Under the pieces are notes generated by a model. The model was given only the letters and a program-made list of their open reading frames with translations. It was not told the origin of the DNA and did no database searches. The translations under genes and the position numbers were made by a program. From UBA1219 sp045601425 (GTDB lineage Bacteria > Bacteroidota > Bacteroidia > Bacteroidales > P3): a stretch of DNA of 64,000 nucleotides. Within the stretch, counting starts at the first letter, position 1. Each line of letters begins with the position of its first letter. The DNA lies in contig JAZRZP010000040.1 in NCBI GenBank assembly GCA_045601425.1, forward strand, positions 62,001-126,000, in the 5' to 3' direction. Positions 26,812-34,342 of the stretch are shown piece after piece.

Positions 26812-27780
26812 ATGAAAACCGAGAAAGAGATTAAAGATATTGCAAATCAGGTGTTTAGCTGTGAGAAAAAAGCTGTTGAAAAACTGTCCGAACAGTTGGA
26901 TAACAACTTCTTCAAGGCCGTTGAAACCCTGTTTTTCAGCAAAGGTAGGGTGATTATTACAGGAATAGGCAAGAGTGCCAACATCGCAAACAAGATTGTC
27001 TCCACCATGAATTCCACCGGCACGCCGGCCGTCTTCATGCACGCAGCAGATGCCATTCACGGTGATTTGGGAATCATACAGCCCGATGACGTGGTGGTGT
27101 GCATCTCCAAAAGCGGCAATACTCCAGAGATAAAAGTCCTTATTCCTCTGATAAAGAACACTGGCAATACTCTCATCGGCATTGTGGGCAACATGGATTC
27201 TTATCTGGCAACGCAGTCCGACATAGTATTGAACACTACCGTTGATTGCGAAGCCGACCCAAACAATCTTGCACCTACGGCAAGCACCACAGCTCAGCTG
27301 GTGATGGGCGATGCTTTGGCGGTTGCACTCATAGAATGCCGCCGTTTTACCGCCAACGATTTTGCGAAATATCATCCGGGCGGTGCTTTGGGCAAGCAGC
27401 TTTACATGCGTGTTTCCGACCTATACAAGGAAAACGAGCGTCCTCTGGTGGCTCCGGAAACCGGTATACGCGAAACCATTCTGGAAATGACCGGCAAGCG
27501 TCTCGGTTGCACGGTGGTCGGCAACGGAACCACAATAGAAGGCATTATCACCGACGGTGACTTGCGCCGCATGATGAAGAGCAACAACTCTTTCGCCCAC
27601 CTCAAAGCCATGGATATCATGTCTAAGTCGCCCAAGACTATCTGTGAAAACGAATTTGCAGTGAATGCACTCACTCTGATGAGAAACTCTTCTATAACAC
27701 AACTTGTTGTGGTTGATTCGGAAAACCGTTATCTCGGAGTTTTGCACCTGCACGATCTTCTCCGTGAAGGTATAATATAA
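26812..27780 (+). CDS. kdsD: D-arabinose 5-phosphate isomerase (KdsD/KpsF/GutQ family)
   Basis: Interconverts D-ribulose 5-phosphate and D-arabinose 5-phosphate, the first committed step of Kdo synthesis for lipopolysaccharide. The 322-aa protein has an SIS sugar-isomerase domain (about 30-165: VIITGIGKSANIANKI, FMHAADAIHGDLG, VCISKSGNTPEIK). The linker LVMGDALAVALIECRRF and HPGGALGK are highly characteristic of the family, and two CBS domains follow (about 200-320). Length matches KdsD. The ATG at 26812 is chosen because 26674 would read through the promoter. It lies 42 nt before lptB, joining Kdo supply to LPS export. Confidence 0.95.
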   Translation: MKTEKEIKDIANQVFSCEKKAVEKLSEQLDNNFFKAVETLFFSKGRVIITGIGKSANIANKIVSTMNSTGTPAVFMHAADAIHGDLGIIQPDDVVVCISKSGNTPEIKVLIPLIKNTGNTLIGIVGNMDSYLATQSDIVLNTTVDCEADPNNLAPTASTTAQLVMGDALAVALIECRRFTANDFAKYHPGGALGKQLYMRVSDLYKENERPLVAPETGIRETILEMTGKRLGCTVVGNGTTIEGIITDGDLRRMMKSNNSFAHLKAMDIMSKSPKTICENEFAVNALTLMRNSSITQLVVVDSENRYLGVLHLHDLLREGII

Positions 27781-27822
27781 ACAGTGTCCAGATTCCTTTA
27801 CAAGATTGAAAAAACGAACATT

Positions 27823-28545
27823 ATGATATTAAGAACCGAAGACGTAGTAAAAAAATACCGCAGCCGTACTGTGGTGAAAGGTGTGAGCGTGAATGTGCAA
27901 CAGGGTGAGATTGTGGGACTTCTTGGCCCTAACGGTGCAGGAAAAACCACCACATTCTACATGATTGTCGGTATCATAAAACCTTATGCAGGAAAGGTGT
28001 TCCTTGATGATCAGGAAATAACGAAAATGCCCATGTTCAAGCGTGCCAAGGCCGGTGTCGGCTATCTGGCACAGGAAGCATCTGTCTTCCGCAATCTTAC
28101 GGTTGAAGACAATATCATGGGTATTCTGGAATTTACCAGACTCAGCAAAGCGGAACGTGAGGCAAAGTTGGAATCGTTGCTCGATGAATTCGGCTTGCAG
28201 CATATACGCAAAAGCAAGGGGATACAGCTTTCGGGTGGGGAACGCCGCCGTACCGAAATAGCACGGGCTCTGGCAATGGACCCGAAATTCCTGCTTCTTG
28301 ACGAACCTTTTGCTGGTGTAGATCCCATCGCCGTACAGGACATTCAGGGCATCGTAGCGAAACTGAAGGAAAAAAACATCGGAATCCTCATCACCGACCA
28401 CAACGTGCACGAAACACTCGCCATTACCGACAGGGCATATCTCCTGTTCGAGGGGAGCGTGCTCAAATCCGGCACACCCGAGGAACTTGCCAATGACGAG
28501 ATGGTTCGCAGAGTTTATCTCGGCAACGATTTCGAACTTAGGTAG
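27823..28545 (+). CDS. lptB: LPS export ABC transporter ATP-binding protein LptB
   Basis: Cytoplasmic ATPase of the LptB2FG complex, which extracts lipopolysaccharide from the inner membrane. The 240-aa protein shows Walker A GPNGAGKTTTFYMI (near residue 36), the Q-loop YLAQEASVFRNLTVEDN, the signature IQLSGGERRRTEIARAL (near residue 135), Walker B FLLLDEPFAGVDPIAV, and the switch His in ITDHNVHETL. YLAQE and RRRTEIARAL are typical of LptB rather than other ABC ATPases. The ATG at 27823 (MILRTEDV) is preferred to 27784. Its 3' end overlaps the convergent pepT gene by 31 nt. Confidence 0.96.
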   Translation: MILRTEDVVKKYRSRTVVKGVSVNVQQGEIVGLLGPNGAGKTTTFYMIVGIIKPYAGKVFLDDQEITKMPMFKRAKAGVGYLAQEASVFRNLTVEDNIMGILEFTRLSKAEREAKLESLLDEFGLQHIRKSKGIQLSGGERRRTEIARALAMDPKFLLLDEPFAGVDPIAVQDIQGIVAKLKEKNIGILITDHNVHETLAITDRAYLLFEGSVLKSGTPEELANDEMVRRVYLGNDFELR

Positions 28546-29753
28546 GATACCTGTAAGATATAGAGCATCACCTCTTTGGCTTTTTCTATACTTTCAAGGG
28601 GCACATACTCGAATCTGCTGTGGAAGTTGTGTCCGCCGGCAAAGATGTTTGGGCAGGGCAGACCTTTTGCCGAAAGCGATGCTCCGTCGGTGCCGCCGCG
28701 TATAGGCTGTACTTTCGGAATAATACCCGATTTCTTCATTGCTTCCAATGCCCATTCCACAACTTCGAAATGCGGTTCGATGTATTCCCGCATGTTTCGG
28801 TAAGTGTCGGTGATTTCGGTTTGTACGACGTTGCCGTATTTCCGGTTCAGCGATTCGGTTATGTCCGTGATTTTCTGTTTCCGCAGCATGAATCTGTCGA
28901 GGCTGTGGTCACGGACGATGTATTGCAGCGTGGTGTGTTCCACATCTCCGCGAAAATCGGTGAGATGAAAGAAACCGTCGTAACCGTCGGTATTTTCGGG
29001 ACGCTCGTTTTCAGGCAGCATCGAGTCAAATTCTTTTGCGACAAGTATGGAGTTGACCATCTTTCCTTTTGCATATCCGGGATGGATATTGTTTCCGGAA
29101 ATGTTTATTTCCGCACTGGCTGCGTTGAAACATTCATATTCGAGTTCGCCTGCTTCTCCGCCGTCAATGGTGTAGGCATAGTCCGCCCCGAATTTTATCA
29201 AGTCGAAATTTTCGGTGCCTCTTCCGATTTCCTCGTCGGGGGTGAAGGCAATCTTTATTTCACCGTGTTCAAAGTCGGGGTTTTCTGTCAGGAATTCAGC
29301 CATCTGCATGATTGCGGCAATGCCGGCCTTGTCGTCTGCTCCGAGCAATGTCGTGCCGTCGGTCGTTATCAAGGTCTGTCCGATGTGGTTTTTCAGTTCG
29401 GGATATTCGTCTGTTTTCAGAGAAATGTCTTTACCCGAATTAAGTAGCATGTCTTTGCCGTCATAGTTTTTCCAGACTATCGGTTTGACATTTTTTCCGG
29501 ATACATCGGGAGATGTGTCGACGTGCGCCAAGAAGCCTATTTTGGGAGATTCTTCTGTGGTATTCGCCGGAATTGCGGCATACAGGTAGCCGTGCCGGTT
29601 GAGCGTGCTTTCAATGCCCATTGCCGAAAGTTCGTCTTGCAAAACCTTCAGCAAATCGAATTGCTTTTCTGTGCTCGGATGTGTTTCCGAAAGTTCGTCG
29701 GATTGGGTGTCGAAACTCACGTATTTCAGGAAACGTTCTAAAAGGTCGGTCAT
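28515..29753 (-). CDS. pepT: Peptidase T (tripeptide aminopeptidase)
   Basis: Zinc-dependent exopeptidase of family M20 that removes the N-terminal residue from tripeptides in the cytoplasm. The 412-aa protein shows the metal-binding HVDTSPDVSG (near residue 75), LLGADDKAGIAAIM, the catalytic TPDEEIGRGTENF, HPGYAKGKMVNS of the dimerisation domain, and GGTDGASLSAKGLPCPNIFAGGHNFHS near the C-terminus. Length matches PepT (about 410 aa). The ATG at 29753 is preferred; a TTG at 29777 would begin in the terminator T-run. It overlaps lptB tail-to-tail. Confidence 0.95.
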   Translation of the reverse strand: MTDLLERFLKYVSFDTQSDELSETHPSTEKQFDLLKVLQDELSAMGIESTLNRHGYLYAAIPANTTEESPKIGFLAHVDTSPDVSGKNVKPIVWKNYDGKDMLLNSGKDISLKTDEYPELKNHIGQTLITTDGTTLLGADDKAGIAAIMQMAEFLTENPDFEHGEIKIAFTPDEEIGRGTENFDLIKFGADYAYTIDGGEAGELEYECFNAASAEINISGNNIHPGYAKGKMVNSILVAKEFDSMLPENERPENTDGYDGFFHLTDFRGDVEHTTLQYIVRDHSLDRFMLRKQKITDITESLNRKYGNVVQTEITDTYRNMREYIEPHFEVVEWALEAMKKSGIIPKVQPIRGGTDGASLSAKGLPCPNIFAGGHNFHSRFEYVPLESIEKAKEVMLYILQVSYLSSKSLPR

Positions 29754-29774
29754 GTTGTCGGTTTTTTCTTTTGA

Positions 29775-29804
29775 CAAAAAAACGGAAGTACGTAACTTCC
29801 GTTT
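29775..29804 (-). terminator. Terminator between the 57-aa ORF and pepT
   Basis: On the minus strand AACGGAAGT pairs with ACTTCCGTT (29781-29789 with 29795-29803, 5-nt loop) and is followed by seven T. It lies 21 nt before the pepT ATG, with no separate promoter visible between. Confidence 0.85.
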
Positions 29805-29830
29805 CTCTGTTTTTTTCAGTATGTCGGGAT

Positions 29831-30004
29831 TCAGTTCAGACTGTAATCCAGTACATTTGATTTTACTTTTATCCGTTGGGTACTGCGGGCATAGCTCAGA
29901 ATAGTCTGTATGACTTTTTTCGATGGCTGATTCTGTGCATGTCTGGACTTCCTCGGAAAGTAATTTTGCGGGTTGAATAAATCGTAGTTTTGTATCATTG
30001 GCAT
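29831..30004 (-). CDS. Small ORF (57 aa) downstream of the ECF sigma factor gene
   Basis: A 57-aa frame starting MPMIQNYDLF and ending in LDYSLN; an internal ATG at 29998 is an alternative start. The middle (PSKKVIQTILSYARSTQ) looks like one amphipathic helix followed by a short strand. Very short proteins of this shape following sigma-factor genes occur in other Bacteroidales as far as I recall, but I cannot confirm homology here. It lies between the sigma factor (119 nt upstream) and a strong terminator, so it is likely expressed with the sigma factor. Function unknown; an anti-sigma or accessory role would be speculation. Confidence 0.6.
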   Translation of the reverse strand: MPMIQNYDLFNPQNYFPRKSRHAQNQPSKKVIQTILSYARSTQRIKVKSNVLDYSLN

Positions 30005-30123
30005 CAATAAATTAATAAAACATATATTTGTGTTCGATATTCAAAATATATCGGACAAAAAAACTCCCAAACAATTTTTTTATTGTATGGGAGTGATATA
30101 AAAAATTCCTAAAAAATCTTAAA

Positions 30124-30711
30124 TCACAAATCTATCGACAGATTGCTGTTTTTTGCCAGACGACGGAGGTTGATTATTGCGTAACGCATACGTCCGAGGG
30201 CTGTATTGATACTGACACCCGTTTGTTCGGCAATGTCCTTGAATTCCATTTTTCCGTAGTGCCGGAGTATCACTACACGGCGCTGCTCGGCCGGAAGTTG
30301 GCGAATCAGCTTGCGTATATCCTGACGTGTTTGCGTTTTTATGAGCGTCTTTTCCACATTGTCGTCAACGACACGGAGATTTTCGAGCAGGAAGTCGTTC
30401 TTGTTCACGGTCGGAAGTTTGCTTGTATGGCGGAAATGATCAACTATGAGGTTGTGGGCAATGCGCATGACCCAATGGATGAATTTATTCTCGTCCTTGT
30501 ACAGACCTGCGTTTATCGTATGGACAACTTTCAAAAATGTATCCTGAAAAATGTCATCGGCGATTTCCCTGTTTTTCACCACCGATATGATATAACCGTA
30601 AACTTTTGCCTGATGGCGTGCAAGCAAAATTTCGAAACTGGCATAATTACCATTTTTGTAGCTGTCTATCAATTCGTTATCGCTAAGATAAACGTCCGTT
30701 GATACGTTCAT
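30124..30711 (-). CDS. ECF-type RNA polymerase sigma factor
   Basis: A 195-aa sigma-70 family protein of the extracytoplasmic-function class. Region 2 is at about 20-90 (FEILLARHQAKVYGYI, DIFQDTFLKVVHTI, FIHWVMRIAHNLIVDHFR). Region 4 is at about 130-185 with a helix-turn-helix (LPAEQRRVVILRHYGKMEFKDIAEQTGVSINTALGRMRYAIINLRRL). No anti-sigma factor gene follows; only a 57-aa ORF and pepT lie downstream. Its own promoter (30797-30827) is of the housekeeping type. Targets cannot be deduced. Confidence 0.93.
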   Translation of the reverse strand: MNVSTDVYLSDNELIDSYKNGNYASFEILLARHQAKVYGYIISVVKNREIADDIFQDTFLKVVHTINAGLYKDENKFIHWVMRIAHNLIVDHFRHTSKLPTVNKNDFLLENLRVVDDNVEKTLIKTQTRQDIRKLIRQLPAEQRRVVILRHYGKMEFKDIAEQTGVSINTALGRMRYAIINLRRLAKNSNLSIDL

Positions 30712-30796
30712 ATAATCTCCTTGCTTTTATTGTTACAAAAAATAGTAATATTTTTTCGATAATCTTACGTTTTGGTTTCTAAATTGATTCGGAGTG

Positions 30797-30827
30797 CAAA
30801 ATTACATTTTTTTTCTGATATGTCCAA
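30797..30827 (-). promoter_or_regulatory. Promoter of the ECF sigma factor gene
   Basis: Minus strand: TTG (30825-30827), a 20-nt spacer, TAATTTTG (30797-30804), about 85 nt before the start. The 324-nt divergent gap 30712-31035 also contains the plus-strand -7 box at 30995-31002; the rest is AT-rich with no recognisable feature. Confidence 0.75.
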
Positions 30828-30994
30828 AATTTATTTTGTTTTTTTAATGGTGTTTTTGGTAAAATATTGATTTGTAATCTATTATAAAATATATTAATTG
30901 TAAATTTTTTTTTGAAATCAAAAAAAGTGCCCGCAGTTGAACGCCTTCGTTACGGTTGTTTGTAAATAAAATTTTTCATTTCATTTTTTTTTGT

Positions 30995-31002
30995 TACTTT
31001 TG
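30995..31002 (+). promoter_or_regulatory. -7 box of the 31036-33021 operon
   Basis: TACTTTTG, a perfect TAnnTTTG, lies 33 nt before the ATG at 31036. No TTG is found at the expected -33 distance. Confidence 0.6.
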
Positions 31003-31035
31003 CAAACCCGAAACTAATAATAAAAAACACATATA

Positions 31036-31662
31036 ATGAAACGTATTGTATTTATAATTATGGTTATGCTTTGTCCATTGCTGGCGATTTCGCAGGAAGA
31101 AAAGCAGATAGAGGAAGCTCTTACAAACTACATGAAACGTTTTCCGGAGTCATCGTTGCAGGACGTTTACAAACTTTGCTATCAGGATTTTTTCGGACCC
31201 GCACACCTGCTTTCCGATGAAAACGAGGCCGAAAACCGGATCAAAAAGGAACTCTTTTCCCAGCCGAACAATAATTTCGTTTACGAACCTACCGGCTATT
31301 GGGGAAATTACTATCGTGTGAACATCGCAGTGATACAAATTGGAGCCATCTCTTTCGAGAAATATTTCGATGCCTTTAAGCGCAGTGCCGAAGTCAAGAA
31401 CCCGATAACCGTGGGACAATGGACCGCAATATGGGCAAACATCGTGGCTGTTGCAGAAAAAATCGAACCGCAACCCAAGAATTTCGAAGCCGACAAGGCT
31501 GCCATTGCCGAACAGATGGAGCAGGGCAACTATGTCATCGACCACAGTAAAAATTTCAACAAAACTTACCGGTTCCGTTACCGTCTTATCCGCAAGGATA
31601 TTTTTGAAGAAGAAATCAAACCGATTCTGGATAAGGGCTTCATGAAGAACCAAAATTATTGA
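31036..31662 (+). CDS. Exported protein of unknown function
   Basis: A 208-aa protein with a signal peptide (MKRIVFIIMVMLCPLLAISQ) and a largely helical mature part. Aromatic and charged patches include DVYKLCYQDFFGPAHLL, YEPTGYWGNYYRVNIAV and FRYRLIRKDIFEEE. I do not recognise a family. It is 6 nt upstream of the short-chain fatty acid transporter gene and shares its promoter, so it may serve in the same uptake process, but that is inference. Confidence 0.75.
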   Translation: MKRIVFIIMVMLCPLLAISQEEKQIEEALTNYMKRFPESSLQDVYKLCYQDFFGPAHLLSDENEAENRIKKELFSQPNNNFVYEPTGYWGNYYRVNIAVIQIGAISFEKYFDAFKRSAEVKNPITVGQWTAIWANIVAVAEKIEPQPKNFEADKAAIAEQMEQGNYVIDHSKNFNKTYRFRYRLIRKDIFEEEIKPILDKGFMKNQNY

Positions 31663-31668
31663 TAGATT

Positions 31669-33021
31669 ATGTTTCAAAAGGTTATAAACGGTTGTGTAAA
31701 AGTAGTACAGCGTTATTTGCCTGAACCGTTTATTTTTGCCGCAATACTTACCGTTCTGGCCATGGCTCTGGCCATGCCAATATGCAGACAGACTCCCATC
31801 GAGGTTATAGAACATTGGGGCGGTGGTGTGTGGTCGCTTCTGGCTTTTGCCATGCAGATGGCGTTGGTTCTTGTTTGCGGAAGTGCTCTTGCAGCTGCTC
31901 CTGTCATAAAGAAGGGTATCAGTTTTCTTGCTTCGATACCTAAAACGCCTGTCGCAGCCATAGCCATCGTGTCGTGCATTTCGGCCTTGGCCTGCTGGAT
32001 AAACTGGGGTTTCGGGCTCATTGTCGGTGTGATTTTTGCCAAGGAAGTTGCCCGAAAGGTAAAGAACATAGACTACCGTCTCCTGATAGCGTCTGCATAC
32101 AGTGGCTTTGTGGTATGGCATGCCGGACTTTCCGGTTCCATACCTCTCACCATGGCCACTCCGGGCGATAGCCTGAAAGAAGCCACCAACGGAATCCTCA
32201 CCTCTCCGGTGCCTATATCGAAAACGATCCTCGAACCACACAACCTCGTAATAGTATTGCTTATAATAGTTGCATTGACTTTGGTCAATTCACTCATGCA
32301 TCCTAAATCCGGAAATGTGGTGACCGTAGACCCGGAACTGCTTACTGAGGAAGAACAGAAACCGGCAAAAAAAGCTTCAACACCTGCCGAAAAGTTGGAA
32401 AACAGCAGTATCCTTGCATGTGTCATTGCAGGTATAGGTCTTGTTTATCTTGTGATAAAGCTGTTTTTCCGAGGCGGCTCGTTCGACCTTAATGCAGTGA
32501 TTATGCTGTTCCTGTTTCTGGGACTCATATTGCACAAAACACCGCTGGCGTACGTCCATGCTTTTACCAATGCCTCGAAAGGTGCAGCCGGCATACTGCT
32601 TCAGTTTCCGTTTTATGCCGGAATAATGGGTATAATCACGGGCGTGGGCGAATCGGGAATATGCTTGGGAACGGTCATAAGCGAAGCCTGCATAAGCATC
32701 TCCAATCCGCATACATATCCCTTGCTTACCTTTTTGTGTGCGGCAGTCCTGAACATGTTTGTCCCTTCGGGTGGCGGACATTGGGCTATTCAGGCTCCCA
32801 TCATGTTCTCGGCCGGTGCCGACCTCGGAGTTGATCCCGGACTTACCGGTACGGCCATCGCATGGGGTGACGCTTGGACAAACCTGATACAGCCTTTCTG
32901 GGCAATACCGGCTCTGGCCATAGCCAAATTGGGTGCCAAGGACATTATGGGTTACTGTATCATAGACCTCATAGTTACGGGAATCATAATTTGCGGAGGT
33001 CTGCTTGTATGGTCGTTTTAG
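31669..33021 (+). CDS. Short-chain fatty acid transporter (AtoE family)
   Basis: A 450-aa inner-membrane permease with about 12 hydrophobic segments, similar to AtoE-type short-chain fatty acid transporters. Characteristic stretches are CVKVVQRYLPEPFIFAAILT at the N-terminus, LACWINWGFGLIVG, YSGFVVWHAGLSGSIPLT, and FVPSGGGHWAIQAPI near the C-terminus. WGDAWTNLIQPFWAIPAL follows. A soluble loop around residues 215-245 (EEEQKPAKKAS) separates the halves. It is co-transcribed with the exported protein upstream and ends at the terminator 33042-33074. The precise substrate (acetoacetate, butyrate or another) is not determined. Confidence 0.92.
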   Translation: MFQKVINGCVKVVQRYLPEPFIFAAILTVLAMALAMPICRQTPIEVIEHWGGGVWSLLAFAMQMALVLVCGSALAAAPVIKKGISFLASIPKTPVAAIAIVSCISALACWINWGFGLIVGVIFAKEVARKVKNIDYRLLIASAYSGFVVWHAGLSGSIPLTMATPGDSLKEATNGILTSPVPISKTILEPHNLVIVLLIIVALTLVNSLMHPKSGNVVTVDPELLTEEEQKPAKKASTPAEKLENSSILACVIAGIGLVYLVIKLFFRGGSFDLNAVIMLFLFLGLILHKTPLAYVHAFTNASKGAAGILLQFPFYAGIMGIITGVGESGICLGTVISEACISISNPHTYPLLTFLCAAVLNMFVPSGGGHWAIQAPIMFSAGADLGVDPGLTGTAIAWGDAWTNLIQPFWAIPALAIAKLGAKDIMGYCIIDLIVTGIIICGGLLVWSF

Positions 33022-33041
33022 AAATAAGACATACTTGAATG

Positions 33042-33074
33042 AAAAAACTCACACCTTTCCGGTGTGAGTTTTTT
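33042..33074. terminator. Bidirectional terminator between convergent genes
   Basis: Six A, CTCACACC (33042-33055), loop TTTCC, GGTGTGAG and six T (33061-33074). The symmetry lets it serve the fatty acid transporter on the plus strand and the glycosyltransferase on the minus strand; its T-run overlaps the latter's stop codon. Confidence 0.88.
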
Positions 33075-34272
33075 ATTGAAACGTAATGTCGTTGTGCCTT
33101 TTCCGCAACGACATTTCTTTTTCGAAAAATATTTTCCGCAAATTGTCAAGTTCCCGTATTTCCGTATTTCCGAATGAAAAGTTGTCGGGTTGTGCTATTC
33201 CCTGACTTTTACAGAAATCGGCAAGATTTTTCTCCGAGCTTCCGCTCCGGTGTTCCGATTTCAGGAACTGGAGTATGCGGAGTCCGTCAACTCGTTCGGT
33301 GCAGGATTTTACAAACAGTTCTTCGGTTTTGAAGTTTTTGCGGATAGAGTGCCATAAGTCGTCCGTTTTCAGTTGCATGCGCAGAAAATCCGACATGGGT
33401 GTTTCGCAATCAACGCTGAAAAGACGTGGGAAAAGAGCAAATGTAGCACCGACTTTGATGAATGATTCACGGCTGTAAAATGGGTACGACAGATCCTGTT
33501 CGGCTATGTTTTTCTGTACGGCAGGACCGGTGCCGAAAGGAACACGGAACGATGTACGGCCTTGTGGAAATACGCATTCGTCGTTGTAAACCGAAATCTT
33601 TCCAGTCTTGCACAGTTTCTGCATGAGGTAAAAATCCTCTCCCCCCTGCAATGGTGTTATCCCTCCGGCCTTATGGTATGCCCATATCGGGAATGCCATT
33701 GCCGAGCCCAGAGCCGTAAACGCGTACGGATTGTGTATGAGCAGCATATTCATCATATAGTGACGCATGTATATTTCATATCGCAAAAGTCCGCGCTGTT
33801 CGGATTCGTTCTGCGGAAGCGGATGAAAATACGGAACCGATATTGCAGAAAGGTTGGACGTTGCATTAAATTGATCCACAATGCTTTGAAAATAATTCTT
33901 GTCGAAAGCCGTATCCCCGTCCATGCTTATTGTTATAGTATTGTCGCAGTGCCTTTCCTGTATTGTGTCGAAAAGCACTTTGCGGGCATGCCCGACTCCT
34001 TGTCGTTTTTCGTCCCAACCATTGCCTTCCGAGCTGCGGTCAATTATGAAATATCTGTCAGAATCAAGTGTATGCAGGTACTTGATGGATTCCCTGTTGT
34101 TGTGGCAAATGAATGTTTTTTCGGGGTTCTGCCAGAAACTTTCAGGCTGGTTTACGCAGAAGAATACTTTGAAATTCTTGAAAGTCTGGCTTTCAAGACA
34201 GTTTACCAGACTGGCCAAATTCTCCAGTTCGGCCATAATCGGGACGGCTACTGCAATTTGGGAATACTTCAT
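33073..34272 (-). CDS. Glycosyltransferase family 2-like protein
   Basis: A 399-aa cytoplasmic GT-A-fold protein. The N-terminus begins YSQIAVAVPIMAELENLASLV, as in GT2 enzymes. The nucleotide-sugar/metal site is SMDGDTAFD (near residue 117), and a second acidic motif QGGEDFYLMQKL (near residue 210) matches the catalytic ED region. An insert with SEGNGWDEKRQGVGHARK lies between. The C-terminal about 130 residues are helical and not recognised. No membrane segments are seen. The acceptor is unknown and no polysaccharide cluster surrounds it. Confidence 0.85.
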   Translation of the reverse strand: MKYSQIAVAVPIMAELENLASLVNCLESQTFKNFKVFFCVNQPESFWQNPEKTFICHNNRESIKYLHTLDSDRYFIIDRSSEGNGWDEKRQGVGHARKVLFDTIQERHCDNTITISMDGDTAFDKNYFQSIVDQFNATSNLSAISVPYFHPLPQNESEQRGLLRYEIYMRHYMMNMLLIHNPYAFTALGSAMAFPIWAYHKAGGITPLQGGEDFYLMQKLCKTGKISVYNDECVFPQGRTSFRVPFGTGPAVQKNIAEQDLSYPFYSRESFIKVGATFALFPRLFSVDCETPMSDFLRMQLKTDDLWHSIRKNFKTEELFVKSCTERVDGLRILQFLKSEHRSGSSEKNLADFCKSQGIAQPDNFSFGNTEIRELDNLRKIFFEKEMSLRKRHNDITFQ

Positions 34273-34283
34273 TGTCGGATTTT

Positions 34284-34323
34284 AAAAAAAATCCACTTCA
34301 GAAGTGAAATTCCGAAGTGGATT
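34284..34323 (-). terminator. Terminator after the MFS transporter gene
   Basis: Minus strand: AATCCACTTC pairs with GAAGTGGATT (34290-34299 with 34314-34323) around a 14-nt loop, followed by seven T. Confidence 0.8.
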
Positions 34324-34342
34324 CTGAGTGTTTAAAAATGTT

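Noticed and set aside
31150..32241. 363-codon frame antisense to the exported protein and fatty acid transporter genes
   Set aside because: Spans two real genes on the other strand and has no domain.
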